From: Burkholderia ubonensis
Lineage (GTDB): Bacteria; Pseudomonadota; Gammaproteobacteria; Burkholderiales; Burkholderiaceae
Direction: 5' to 3'
DNA length: 64,000 nt
NCBI RefSeq assembly: GCF_001718695.1
Contig: NZ_CP013421.1
Coordinates: 372,001 to 436,000, forward strand
Shown here: piece after piece, positions 55,296 to 63,543 of the stretch
Numbering within the stretch: the first letter of the stretch is position 1
How the letters are laid out: each line of letters starts with the position of its first letter
Notes under the pieces: generated by a model
The model's database searches: none
What the model was told of the DNA's origin: nothing
The model's input: the letters and a program-made list of their open reading frames with translations, nothing else
Program-made: the position numbers and the translations under genes

Positions 55296-56180
55296 ATGGA
55301 GTTCAGCAGACTGTTCGCACATGTCGGCGAAGCGATCTCGAGCAGCGGCAGCCGACGCTTTCCCCGGATGATGTACAGCTTGATCTTCGCGGCGGTCCCC
55401 GTCGACGAGATCCGCATTTCGGAATTTTCGGTCGACGCCGCGCCCGCCGGCGAGCTCGCGATGCGCAGCCTCGGCGCCGCGCCCGACAAGACCGGCGCGG
55501 CAGGGGCCGGTCATGAAGCGCAGATGCCGCCGCAAGCGAGCGCGCGCCACGTGTACGTCGACGACCCGCCGGCCGGCCTCGGCGCGGCCCCCGCGCTGGT
55601 CGAGCGCATCGTCGCGCTGCTGTCGGCAAACGCATCGCCGCACGGCCGGCAATTCCATCTCGTGAGCCGCAAGCGCACGCACTGTTACGTGATCTCGTTG
55701 CATCGCGCCGAGACGGCGGACGATTTCTCGCCGCAGGAGCAGGACTTCATCAAGGAACTGTCGCACGTGCTGTTTCCGATCGTCACGAGCCACGCGACGG
55801 CGCTGGGCTCGGCTCCGCCGTCACCGGCGCGGCTCGCCGCCGTTGCGCCGCCCGCGACGGAATCTGGCCGCGAGCGCCTCGCGCGGCGATTCGCCGAGCG
55901 CCTGCGGCAAGCCGGCGTCAAGCTGTCGACGCGGGAGATCGAGGCATGCACGGCGCTGCTCGCCGGCGACACGGTGTCCGCCATCGCCGGGCGCTTCGCG
56001 CTGCGCGAAAGCACCGTCGAGACCTATCTGAAGCGGGCGGCGGTCAAGCTCGGCTTCGGCGGGCGTCATGGCCTGACGCGATGGATGCTGGACGAGACGG
56101 CCGGCGGCGCGACGGAAGCCGGCCTGGAGCGCACCGGCGGCGCGTGCCGCGACTGCGGGGCGTCGCGCCTCGGTACCTGA
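55296..56180 (+). CDS. LuxR-type regulator (AmbR/SyrF-like), first of a convergent pair
   Basis: 294 residues with a C-terminal LuxR/GerE helix-turn-helix (about 215-270: LSTREIEACTALLAGDTVSAIAG through STVETYLKRAAVKLG). The N-terminal part is not a recognisable autoinducer-binding domain. This resembles the SyrF/SalA-type regulators of lipopeptide clusters and the ambR1/ambR2 pair recorded beside the ocf genes. I do not say which of the two it is. ATG 55296 is chosen for AGGA at 55284-55287; the open frame extends upstream to 55230. It lies about 150 bp after the exporter on the same strand and faces a paralogous regulator on the other strand. It probably activates the cluster (inference). 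Confidence 0.85.
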   Translation: MEFSRLFAHVGEAISSSGSRRFPRMMYSLIFAAVPVDEIRISEFSVDAAPAGELAMRSLGAAPDKTGAAGAGHEAQMPPQASARHVYVDDPPAGLGAAPALVERIVALLSANASPHGRQFHLVSRKRTHCYVISLHRAETADDFSPQEQDFIKELSHVLFPIVTSHATALGSAPPSPARLAAVAPPATESGRERLARRFAERLRQAGVKLSTREIEACTALLAGDTVSAIAGRFALRESTVETYLKRAAVKLGFGGRHGLTRWMLDETAGGATEAGLERTGGACRDCGASRLGT

Positions 56181-56449
56181 ACGCTCGCGGGTAGGATGCG
56201 CGAGGGCCGTCGGTTACTCTGCGTGCGTTGAGCCCGGCGCCGCGCGCTGCTGCATGGCGGCCGCCGATGCAGGCGTCGTACGAACGCGTCACGTATCGCC
56301 ACGGCGGCCGCGCTGTACGTCGATTCGTACGCCGGCTATCGTACATTCGGACTCAACCGCGCCGCAGCGCCGACCGACATCGTCACGGCTCTTGCTGCAA
56401 CCGGCGTCGAAGCGGCCAAGCACATCCGCAATCGGGGCTCGCTCGGCCT

Positions 56450-56477
56450 TGCCGGCGATCGTCGTCGATCGCCGGCA
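56450..56477. terminator. Strong hairpin between convergent regulator genes
   Basis: A perfect 12-bp stem (TGCCGGCGATCG and its complement) around a 4-nt loop TCGT, ending 9 bp beyond the stop of the minus-strand regulator (56487). There is no U-tract. The position between two convergent genes suits a bidirectional transcription stop. Confidence 0.5.
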
Positions 56478-56486
56478 TGAACCGGA

Positions 56487-57290
56487 TCACGCTGCCGACG
56501 CGTAGGTCGTGCAGTCGTCGATCATCCATTTCCTGAGCCCGTGCCGCCCGCTGATGCCGAGCTTGACCGCCGCGCGCTTGATGTACGTCTCGACCGTGCT
56601 CTCCTTCAGGCCGAGTTCGTCCGCCATCTCGCGCAGCATCTTGCCCGCGAGCAGGCCGAGGCACACTTCGCTTTCGCGCGCGGACAGCACGACCGCCGCG
56701 CGCGCGAGCCGCGATTCGAAGTCGCGGCGCAGCGCCTCGACACCCGGCAGGCCGCCGGTCGCGAGCGGCGCCGGCGCGCAGTCGCGCTCCCCGTGCCGGC
56801 GCGTCGACGCGTGCCACTCGACGAGCGGCAGCAGCGTGTCGGCGAAGTTCTTCAGGAACGACATCTCCTGCAACGAGAAGTCGCGATGCGACGACGTGCG
56901 ATGCAGCGAAATCACGTAGCGGCGATTCGCCTTGCGCGACACGAGATGACACTGGAATCCATCGCATGCGCCGCGCGGCGGCGCGGCTTCGCTGCCGTGA
57001 CCGTGCTGGCGCTGCGGGCTGATGTGGATGAGTTGCCGGTCGCTCGCGGACCGGATCCGGTTCAACAGCGGATGCGCCGGCTCGCGCTCGCCCTGCGCCG
57101 CCGCCGTGCCGAACGCGCCGAGCGACTGCACGTGCACCACTTCGCCGGCCGGCTTGTCGAGCGTCCATTCCGTCATTCGGGTAATGGCGAGCGGAACGGA
57201 TTCGACCAGCAGCGCGTGCATGTCGGATGCGAACCGCTCGCTTCCCGCGCTCGAAATCACCTTTCCGAGCTTCGCGAATATCGCGACCAT
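56487..57290 (-). CDS. LuxR-type regulator (AmbR/SyrF-like), second of a convergent pair
   Basis: 267 residues. The C-terminal helix-turn-helix reads LSARESEVCLGLLAGKMLREMADELG then STVETYIKRAAVKLG. It is clearly a paralogue of the plus-strand regulator: shared N-terminal pattern (GKVISSAGSERF against GEAISSSGSRRF), HLVSRKxxxxYVISLHR in the middle, and the same C-terminal module. Start at 57290 has a good AGGAGAG site just upstream on the minus strand. It is transcribed away from the AT-rich region 57291-58466, which probably holds its promoter. Likely role: regulator of the lipopeptide cluster, perhaps in a cascade or heterodimer with its neighbour (inference). Confidence 0.87.
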   Translation of the reverse strand: MVAIFAKLGKVISSAGSERFASDMHALLVESVPLAITRMTEWTLDKPAGEVVHVQSLGAFGTAAAQGEREPAHPLLNRIRSASDRQLIHISPQRQHGHGSEAAPPRGACDGFQCHLVSRKANRRYVISLHRTSSHRDFSLQEMSFLKNFADTLLPLVEWHASTRRHGERDCAPAPLATGGLPGVEALRRDFESRLARAAVVLSARESEVCLGLLAGKMLREMADELGLKESTVETYIKRAAVKLGISGRHGLRKWMIDDCTTYASAA

Positions 57291-57506
57291 CTGACTCTCC
57301 TAGTTGTGCCTGCGTGACGACCGACGGCGCAATGTCCGCGTGCATCGGCGCGATTTGCTGCCGGTACTTGTCGACACGCATCGTTGCGCGCAGCCGCCGC
57401 GCTTACCGCGCCGTCGCCACACGTGTTGAAGGCCTAAATCGAAAAAACCGACGACGTTTCGAACGGGACGAGTTCCCCGCAAATCAAACAAAAATCGCAA
57501 TCGAAA

Positions 57507-57527
57507 AATGAAACAATCATTTTCATT
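57507..57527. promoter_or_regulatory. Inverted repeat AATGAAA-N7-TTTCATT, candidate operator
   Basis: Two perfect 7-bp arms (57507-57513 and 57521-57527) separated by 7 bp, about 220 bp upstream of the minus-strand LuxR gene. Spacing and symmetry suit binding by a dimeric regulator. It overlaps the direct repeat at 57516. Confidence 0.35.
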
Positions 57528-57533
57528 GAATTT
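57516..57533 (+). repeat. AT-rich direct repeat, copy 1
   Basis: ATCATTTTCATTGAATTT. It recurs at 57693-57711 with one inserted G. Two such copies 177 bp apart in a promoter region suggest a regulator-binding element; chance is possible in AT-rich DNA. Confidence 0.5.
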
Positions 57534-57692
57534 GATCGGCATAAATACCCGCTGCGTATGATAGCCACGATTTTAGAAGTTTGCAGATGGCGTGATGGTG
57601 ACTTCGTCGATTTTCGACCATCGAGAATACGAATTCAGCTTCCCCTACCGTCTGACACGCGAACGCAACATGAATCAACTCGATAAATCAAT

Positions 57693-57711
57693 ATCATTTT
57701 GCATTGAATTT
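57693..57711 (+). repeat. AT-rich direct repeat, copy 2
   Basis: ATCATTTTGCATTGAATTT, matching 57516-57533 except for one extra G. Confidence 0.5.
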
Positions 57712-58466
57712 CTGTAACAATCCGATGACGTCGGCATACCACGAATTCTCGCCATTCGACGTTCCCGGCAGTTGGAATATCAACCTTTGCCGCGCCGTTT
57801 TTCTTTTAACCGTATGGCTTCGCGTTCCGCATACCGTGCATTGTTGCGAATCCCTCAATGCTCGGCCGAATATGCGCGACGACAGGGCACAATTTATCGC
57901 GGCCGCCGGGCGGCCTCGTCCGACCGATTACCCCATTCGGCAATAAAAATCCACCTCGATAATATTTACGACGGTGTCGACGCCCGCGTTGCAAAATACC
58001 CACAAAATGCCACTCATTGTCTGCCGCAAACCCACCACATTGAAGCCGCGCAGTTCATCAACTCCGCGGCTTGCTCACGGATGGATAAATTGCTAATCTC
58101 GCCCGGCGATATAACGCATGTGCAGTCCAATTACCTTGAATTACGATAGCGTTTATTCAGAAAATCGAAACATGCCTATAAACATTCACGCCGCATCATC
58201 TTTTATCGCGCGCCGTTGCTGACGGCCGCCCGCCGCAATTAAAGATTCAATCGAAATACCGATATTCCCTCGGCCGAAGGATCGGTCGACGGCTCGTTGC
58301 AAAAGTCGTCCGAAAAATACTCGTTTCTCTCGTTGAACGCCCGTGACGATGCGCGCTCGCGCCACCTCGTTCGCGCATCACACGCGCTTGAAGTGCCACA
58401 CCCGCCTCAACGCATCGATTGCCGTTTCTCCAATCACAAAACGCATCCGAAGAACTGGAGCACACC

Positions 58467-60212
58467 TTGAATCACGACTTCCGAGACGAACCCGCGCGCC
58501 GATCCTTCCTCGCCGACATGGCCAAACTCGCGGCCGCCGGTGTCGTTGCCGGCTGGACGCCGATCTACCAGGTTGCCGCGAACGCGGCGACGGCCGGCGC
58601 GACGCCGCCCGGCTTCCCGGCCGACATCCCGCTCTACAAGCAGGCGTTCCAGAACTGGAGCGGCGAGATCGTCGTGCAGGACGTATGGACCGCCGCGCCG
58701 CGCTCCGCCGACGACGTCGTCGCGACGGTCAACTGGGCGCGCGCGAACGGCTACCGGGTGCGCCCGCGCGGCTACATGCACAACTGGTCGCCGCTGACGC
58801 TCGATCCGGGCGTCGCCCCCGCGAACCTCGTGCTGCTCGACACGACGAAGTCGCTGACCGCGGTATCCGTCGACACGTCGACGCGGCCCGCGCGCGTCAC
58901 CGCGCAAACGGGCGTCTCGCTGGAGACGCTGCTCGCGAAGCTCGAGGATCACGGCCTCGGCGTCGTCGCCGCGCCCGCGCCGGGCGACATTACGCTCGGC
59001 GGCGCGCTCGCGATCGACGCGCACGGCACCGCCGTGCCCGCGGTCGGCGAAACCTTGCAGCCCGGCCACACCTACGGCTCATTGAGCAACCTGGTGCTCT
59101 CGCTGACCGCGGTCGTGTTCGATCCCGCCAGCCGGCAATACGCGCTGCGCACGTTCCAGCGCAACGATCCCGACATCGGCGCGTTCCTCGCGCACATCGG
59201 CCGGGCGCTCGTCGTCGAGGTCACGCTGGCGGCCGGGCCGAACCAGCGGCTGCGCTGCCAGAGCTTCATCGACATTCCGGCTTCGGAGTTGTTCGCACCG
59301 GCCGGCACGGCCGGCCGCACGATCTCATCGTTGCTCGACCGCTCAGGCCGGATCGAAGCGATCTGGTTCCCGTTCACGACTTGCCCGTGGCTCAAGGTCT
59401 GGACCCTGAAGCCGAGCAAGCCGCTGCTGTCGCGCGCCGTCACGCAGCCGTACAACTACCCGTTCTCCGATTCGATCCCGCAATCGCTGTCGGATCTCGT
59501 CAAGCGGATCATCATCGGCGGCGAGGGCGCGCTCACGCCGCTGTTCGGCCAGACGCAATACGCGATCACGACCGCCGGTCTCGGGCTCACGCTCAGCGCG
59601 GACATCTGGGGCTGGTCGCGCACCGTGCTGCAGTACATCCGCCCGACGACGCTGCGCGTCACCGCGAACGGCTACGCGGTGCTCGCGCGGCGCGCCGACG
59701 TGCAGCGCGTGGTCAGCGAGTTCGTCCAGTACTATCAGAACCGCGTCGACGCGTACAAGGCGCGCGGCGAATACCCGATGAACGGCCCCGTCGAGATTCG
59801 CATCACCGGCCTCGACAAGCCTGCCGATGCCGGCGCCGGCGCAGTGGTCCCGACGCTGTCCGCGCTCAAGCCGCGGCCCGACCATCCGGAATGGGACGTC
59901 GCCGTCTGGTTCGACATCCTGACGCTGCCGGGCACGCCCGCCGCCGATCGCTTCTATCGCGAGATCGAGCAGTGGATGCTCTCGAACTACAGCGGCGCGT
60001 ATGCGACGGTGCGTCCCGAATGGTCGAAGGGCTGGGCCTACACCGACACGGCCGCGTGGCAGGACGGCACCATGCTGTCCGTCACGATCCCGCGCCTGTA
60101 TCGCGACGGTCAGCCAACGACAAGCAACTGGGACGCGGCGCGTGCGACCCTCGAGCGCTACGACCCGCAGCGGATCTTCCGGTCGCCGCTGCTGGACCGG
60201 TTGATGCCGTAG
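58467..60212 (+). CDS. Cholesterol oxidase-like flavoprotein (covalent FAD, VAO fold), Tat-exported
   Basis: 581 residues. An N-terminal twin-arginine signal is visible (ARRSFLADMAKLAAAG, Arg11-Arg12), then a FAD-binding domain with RPRGYMHNWSP (His105, expected covalent FAD attachment), APAPGDITLGGALAIDAHG and PGHTYGSLSNLV. The C-terminal half carries a cholesterol-oxidase-type substrate-binding domain (FAPAGTAGRT, DIWGWSR, GPVEIRITGLD, HPEWDVAVW, RPEWSKGWA). It closely resembles, from memory, the class II cholesterol oxidases of Brevibacterium and Burkholderia, which oxidise 3-beta-hydroxysterols with oxygen to ketosterols and H2O2. TTG 58467 is preferred because GGAG lies 7 bp upstream and it gives a proper Tat signal. 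It should act outside the inner membrane. It sits next to an antifungal-type cluster. Confidence 0.85.
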   Translation: MNHDFRDEPARRSFLADMAKLAAAGVVAGWTPIYQVAANAATAGATPPGFPADIPLYKQAFQNWSGEIVVQDVWTAAPRSADDVVATVNWARANGYRVRPRGYMHNWSPLTLDPGVAPANLVLLDTTKSLTAVSVDTSTRPARVTAQTGVSLETLLAKLEDHGLGVVAAPAPGDITLGGALAIDAHGTAVPAVGETLQPGHTYGSLSNLVLSLTAVVFDPASRQYALRTFQRNDPDIGAFLAHIGRALVVEVTLAAGPNQRLRCQSFIDIPASELFAPAGTAGRTISSLLDRSGRIEAIWFPFTTCPWLKVWTLKPSKPLLSRAVTQPYNYPFSDSIPQSLSDLVKRIIIGGEGALTPLFGQTQYAITTAGLGLTLSADIWGWSRTVLQYIRPTTLRVTANGYAVLARRADVQRVVSEFVQYYQNRVDAYKARGEYPMNGPVEIRITGLDKPADAGAGAVVPTLSALKPRPDHPEWDVAVWFDILTLPGTPAADRFYREIEQWMLSNYSGAYATVRPEWSKGWAYTDTAAWQDGTMLSVTIPRLYRDGQPTTSNWDAARATLERYDPQRIFRSPLLDRLMP

Positions 60213-60236
60213 CGAACCGTGCGGCTGCGGGTTCGC
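60212..60236 (+). terminator. Possible weak hairpin after the oxidase gene
   Basis: GCGAACC and GGTTCGC separated by 11 bp, beginning at the last base of the stop codon. A 7-bp stem without a T-run; weak evidence for a terminator. Confidence 0.25.
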
Positions 60237-60847
60237 CCGATGCAACGGAGCCGATGCCGATTGCGGCGGACGAGTCGGACCGATCCCGTTCCGCGCATAG
60301 TGGACGGCCGGTTCGGTGCGCCGCGGGGTGACGACTGGGCTCGCGGCACGCGGCCGTCGGCGCGTGTCCGAGCGGCCTCGCAGCCCGCTGTAAAAATCGA
60401 CGCAGCGGCGATCGCGCCGATGCCCAGGCTCGCGTGGGTCGACCGATTCGGTTCGCTCGTCACGGTGTCGCGCACACGCGCCGTGAATCGTCGGCGGGAC
60501 GATCGCGCGTCGCGCCGTTCGCGCTTGACGAGGTTCGTAAGCGGAATCGAAACGATGGGAGAGATTGCGGACGACGAGCCGACGTCGCGCGGGCGCGTCG
60601 CATGCGCTGCATCGATGAACGCAGCGCGTACCGTACCGTGGATACGGCGAGCGCCGGGCGATACGCAACCTGCGCGTACCGCCCGGCGTTGCCCGTTCCG
60701 ACGGCTGCTGGCTTCGCCTTCGATCAGCAGATCGATCTGCGTGCGAACACAGAGACGCCCTGTCTCGTCACGCCCACTTCGGCTACCGCACGCTTGCTCG
60801 TTCCAAAATCGGCGTCGCCGCGCATGCTCGCCGCGGCGGCCGCATCT
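60213..60847. other. Intergenic region between convergent genes
   Basis: About 635 bp between the plus-strand oxidase gene and the minus-strand DoxX gene. Open frames exist on both strands but are rich in Arg, Ser and Pro with no recognisable fold, as expected of non-coding GC-rich DNA. Apart from the small hairpin at its left edge I see nothing. Confidence 0.5.
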
Positions 60848-61300
60848 TCATCGAACGGACGCGTCGGCGTCGGCCTGGCGGCGCGTATTGCCGAGCACGG
60901 CGACGAGCACCAGCCCGCCGATCAGCCCGAGATGCTCGAAGAACGCGTTGAGCGCCATGAAGCGCGCGGCGCCCGACATGTTCCAGAAGTCGGCGGCCAC
61001 CAGCATCGCGACGAGCGTCAACACGCCGAGGCCACCGGCGCCGAGCCACGTGAAGCGCCGGGACAACACGCACAGCGGCCCGCCGATCTCGACCACGATC
61101 GCCATCGCGGCCCAGACGGGCCCGGGATGCAGGCCGAAGTGCGCCTGCTCCGCGGCAGCTGCATTGAAGTCGAGCAGCTTGTAAATGCCCGCGATCAGAT
61201 ACGCGGACACCAGCGCGGCGCGCGCGACCGGCAGCACCCACCGCTGCGACAGCAGTGCGCCGACCCAGGCCGGACAGTCGTAAGCCGCACGTGCCGTCAT
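60848..61300 (-). CDS. DoxX-family membrane protein
   Basis: 150 residues with four hydrophobic segments, the layout of DoxX/DoxD-like small integral membrane proteins. Recognisable are VLPVARAALVSAYLIAGIYKLLDF, then GPVWAAMAIVVEIGGPLCVL, a third helix around LGVLTLVAMLVAADFW, and a last around HLGLIGGLVLVAVLG. Family members are linked to quinone or redox functions in the inner membrane, but the exact role here is unknown. The ATG at 61300 lies one base after the stop of the upstream amidohydrolase gene, so the two are co-transcribed and probably coupled. A longer open frame to 61573 lies inside that gene and is not used. Confidence 0.8.
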   Translation of the reverse strand: MTARAAYDCPAWVGALLSQRWVLPVARAALVSAYLIAGIYKLLDFNAAAAEQAHFGLHPGPVWAAMAIVVEIGGPLCVLSRRFTWLGAGGLGVLTLVAMLVAADFWNMSGAARFMALNAFFEHLGLIGGLVLVAVLGNTRRQADADASVR

Positions 61301-61301
61301 C

Positions 61302-63191
61302 TCAGATCGCCCAGCACGAGCATCCGAACGCGCCCCAGAAGCCCTTCGCGTCGGACGTCGGCAACGCGCTGCCCCATGCGCCCGCGTGCGCATGCTGGTG
61401 AACGTTGCATTCGTTCGCGCAGCCGCACATCGCGGCGGCCGCCGCGCGTTGCAGCGGCGCACCGGCGCGCTGCGTCGCGCCCCAGCCCGCATAGCCGCCG
61501 AATGCGCGCACGGGCGACCAGTCGGGCATCGCGGGCGGGATCGGCGCGTCGTGCGACTCGAACGGCCCCGCACCCCAGACGATCTTGCCGTCGACCACCG
61601 TCAGCAACGCAGTCGTGGCGGCGATATCGTCCTCCGCGCACGCGAAGAAATCGCGATCCGGGACCACGAGGTCGGCAAGCTGCCCCACCGCGATGTGCCC
61701 TTTCTTGCCTTCCTCGTTCGAGAACCACGTGACGTTCTCGGTCCACATCCGCAGCGCCGTTTCGCGATCGAGGCAGTTCGCCTGCGGATACAGGCGCAGG
61801 CCGCCGACCGTGCGTCCGGTGACGAGCCACGACAGCGACACCCACGGGTTGTAGCTCGCGACGCGCGTCGCGTCGGTGCCCGCGGACACCTTCAGCCCCT
61901 TCGACAGCATCCGCGCGACGGGCGGCGTCGCTTCGCCGGCCTTCGCGCCGTAGCGCTCGACGAAATACTCGCCCTGGTACGCCATCCGGTGCTGCACCGC
62001 GACGCCGCCGCCGAGCGCCGCGATGCGGTCCATCGAGCGCTCCGAAATCGTCTCCGCGTGATCGAAGAACCAGTTGAGCCCCGCGAGCGGCGTGTCGCGG
62101 TTCACCTTCTCGAACACGTCGAGCGCGCGGCTGATCGTCTCGTCGTAGGTCGCGTGCATGCGCCACGGCCAGCGGTTCTGCGCGAGGATCCGCACCACTT
62201 CCTCGAGGTCGGACTCCATCTCCGGCGCCATGTCCGGGCGCGGCTGGCGGAAGTCCTCGAAGTCGGCGGCGGAGAACGCGAGCATCTCGCCCGCGCCGTT
62301 GTGGCGGAAGTAGTCGGTTCCGTCGTGATACTTGACGCTCTTGGTCCAGTTCACGAAGTCTTCCTTCTCGGCGTTCGGCTTCTGCGTGAACAGGTTGTAC
62401 GCGAGGCGGATCGTCAGCTGCTTCGCGTCGGCGAGCTGCTGGATGACTTCGTAGTCCTCCGGATAATTCTGGAAGCCGCCGCCCGCGTCGATCGCGCCGG
62501 TCACGCCGAGGCGGTTCAGCTCGCGCATGAAGTGGCGCGTCGAGTTGACCTGGTATTCGAGCGGCAGCTTCGGGCCTTTCGCGAGGGTCGCGTACAGGAT
62601 CGCGGCGTTCGGTTTCGCGAGCAGCAGGCCGGTCGGGTTGCCGTTGCCGTCCCGCATGATTTCGCCGCCCGGGGGTTCGGGCGTGTCCTTCGTGTAGCCG
62701 ACGACGCGCAGCGCGGCGGCATTGAGCATCGCGCGGTCGTACAGGTGCAGGATGAAGACCGGCGTATCGGGCGCGACCGCATTCAGTTCGTCGAGGGTCG
62801 GCAGCCGCTTCTCGGCGAACTGGTGCTCGGTGAAGCCGCCGACGACGCGCACCCATTGCGGCGGCGGCGTGATCGCCACCTGCTGCTTGAGCATCTCCAT
62901 CGCGGTCGCGAGCGAGCGCACGCCGTCCCAGCGCAGCTCCATGTTGTAGTTCAGTCCGCCACGAATCACGTGGCAATGGTTGTCGATCAGGCCGGGCAGC
63001 ACGCCGCGGCCGCCGAGATCGACCACCTTCGTCGCGCGGCCCGCGAGCGGCATCACATCCGCGTCGCTGCCGACGGCGACGAAGCGGCCGGCGGCAATTG
63101 CGACCGCGGTCGCGATGGGGTTCGCGCGGTCGAGGGTCGTGAATCGCCCGTTATGCAGGATCAGATCCGGTTGGGTCACGGTTGCGGTCAT
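61302..63191 (-). CDS. Amidohydrolase family 3 protein (YtcJ-like) with a Cys/His-rich tail
   Basis: 629 residues. Metal-dependent hydrolase of the YtcJ type: NHCHV (HxH) after the N-terminal beta-sandwich, GAIDAGGGFQNYPEDY, a MHATYD motif, DHAET, and SAGTDATR near the C-terminal metal Asp. These enzymes hydrolyse C-N or related bonds; the substrate is unknown. Unusual is the last 40-45 residues, with CGCANEC, HQHAHAG and FGCSCW, which look able to bind a metal or cluster. The start at 63191 is chosen because AGAGGTG lies just upstream; an in-frame ATG at 63221 overlaps the XapX gene. It lies between XapX upstream and DoxX downstream in one minus-strand transcription unit. Confidence 0.85.
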   Translation of the reverse strand: MTATVTQPDLILHNGRFTTLDRANPIATAVAIAAGRFVAVGSDADVMPLAGRATKVVDLGGRGVLPGLIDNHCHVIRGGLNYNMELRWDGVRSLATAMEMLKQQVAITPPPQWVRVVGGFTEHQFAEKRLPTLDELNAVAPDTPVFILHLYDRAMLNAAALRVVGYTKDTPEPPGGEIMRDGNGNPTGLLLAKPNAAILYATLAKGPKLPLEYQVNSTRHFMRELNRLGVTGAIDAGGGFQNYPEDYEVIQQLADAKQLTIRLAYNLFTQKPNAEKEDFVNWTKSVKYHDGTDYFRHNGAGEMLAFSAADFEDFRQPRPDMAPEMESDLEEVVRILAQNRWPWRMHATYDETISRALDVFEKVNRDTPLAGLNWFFDHAETISERSMDRIAALGGGVAVQHRMAYQGEYFVERYGAKAGEATPPVARMLSKGLKVSAGTDATRVASYNPWVSLSWLVTGRTVGGLRLYPQANCLDRETALRMWTENVTWFSNEEGKKGHIAVGQLADLVVPDRDFFACAEDDIAATTALLTVVDGKIVWGAGPFESHDAPIPPAMPDWSPVRAFGGYAGWGATQRAGAPLQRAAAAAMCGCANECNVHQHAHAGAWGSALPTSDAKGFWGAFGCSCWAI

Positions 63192-63210
63192 GTGCATCAC
63201 CTCTTGATGA

Positions 63211-63378
63211 TCAGAAGCCAAACAGCTGTTTGACGGTGGGCAAGGCCTGCACGCCGATCAGCATGCCGAGCAACCCGACCAGCGCAATCAGCGGCGGTGC
63301 GGGAGAGCGAACCTTGATGGCGCTGTAAATCACACCGATCAGCAGGCCCGCACCAAGCGAAACCAGATAGGGTTCCAT
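63211..63378 (-). CDS. XapX-domain small membrane protein
   Basis: 55 residues, read directly from the minus strand: MEPYLVSLGAGLLIGVIYSA, then IKVRSPAPPLIALVGLLGML, then IGVQALPTVKQLFGF. Two hydrophobic helices separated by KVRSPAPP are the signature of XapX proteins, whose function is unknown. A GGGAGA ribosome-binding site lies about 8 bp before the ATG. It ends 19 bp before the amidohydrolase start and is probably the first gene of that unit after the hairpin at 63479-63519. Confidence 0.85.
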   Translation of the reverse strand: MEPYLVSLGAGLLIGVIYSAIKVRSPAPPLIALVGLLGMLIGVQALPTVKQLFGF

Positions 63379-63426
63379 GCGATAAATCTCCCGGAGAATG
63401 TCGAACGCGGCGGCGGTGTGCCGGCC

Positions 63427-63448
63427 CGCATGCCGCGCGCGGCATGCG
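63427..63448. promoter_or_regulatory. Perfect 22-bp palindrome upstream of XapX
   Basis: Each half is CGCATGCCGCG or its complement, with no mismatch and no spacer. It lies 49 bp upstream of the XapX start on the minus strand, between a terminator-like hairpin and the gene, so it may be an operator. A spacerless GC-rich palindrome could also form a short hairpin. Confidence 0.45.
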
Positions 63449-63478
63449 TGACGCGCTCACGTGCGCCCGCGCGGCAAT

Positions 63479-63519
63479 GGCCGCTGCGGCGGGTTCGCAT
63501 GGAACCCGCCGCAGCGGCC
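63479..63519 (-). terminator. 18-bp perfect hairpin after the isochorismatase-family gene
   Basis: Arms GGCCGCTGCGGCGGGTTC (63479-63496) and its exact complement (63502-63519), loop GCATG. It begins 24 bp past the stop codon of the minus-strand gene at 63544. The stem is very stable, with no clear U-tract. It is probably a transcription terminator or an RNA-end stabiliser that separates that gene from XapX. Confidence 0.65.
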
Positions 63520-63543
63520 GCGACGGTCGTAACCCGTCTGCGC

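Larger units (their letters stand above)
57291..58466. other. AT-rich intergenic region between divergent genes
   Basis: About 1.18 kb with no supported gene, lying between the divergent minus-strand LuxR gene and the plus-strand oxidase gene. From about 57440 to 58330 it is visibly richer in A and T than the rest of the window, with short A- and T-runs. It should contain both promoters. Short frames inside (for example 57772-58149) have no recognisable product. The base composition suggests a regulatory region or the remnant of an insertion at the cluster edge. Confidence 0.6.

Noticed and set aside
57772..58149. 125-residue open frame in the AT-rich gap
   Set aside because: No recognisable family, no ribosome-binding site, and mixed composition; overlapping frames of similar quality exist. 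Treated as non-coding.
60219..61732. Long plus-strand frames between the oxidase and amidohydrolase genes
   Set aside because: Rich in Arg, Ser and Pro, no fold, and mostly antisense to the DoxX and amidohydrolase genes.
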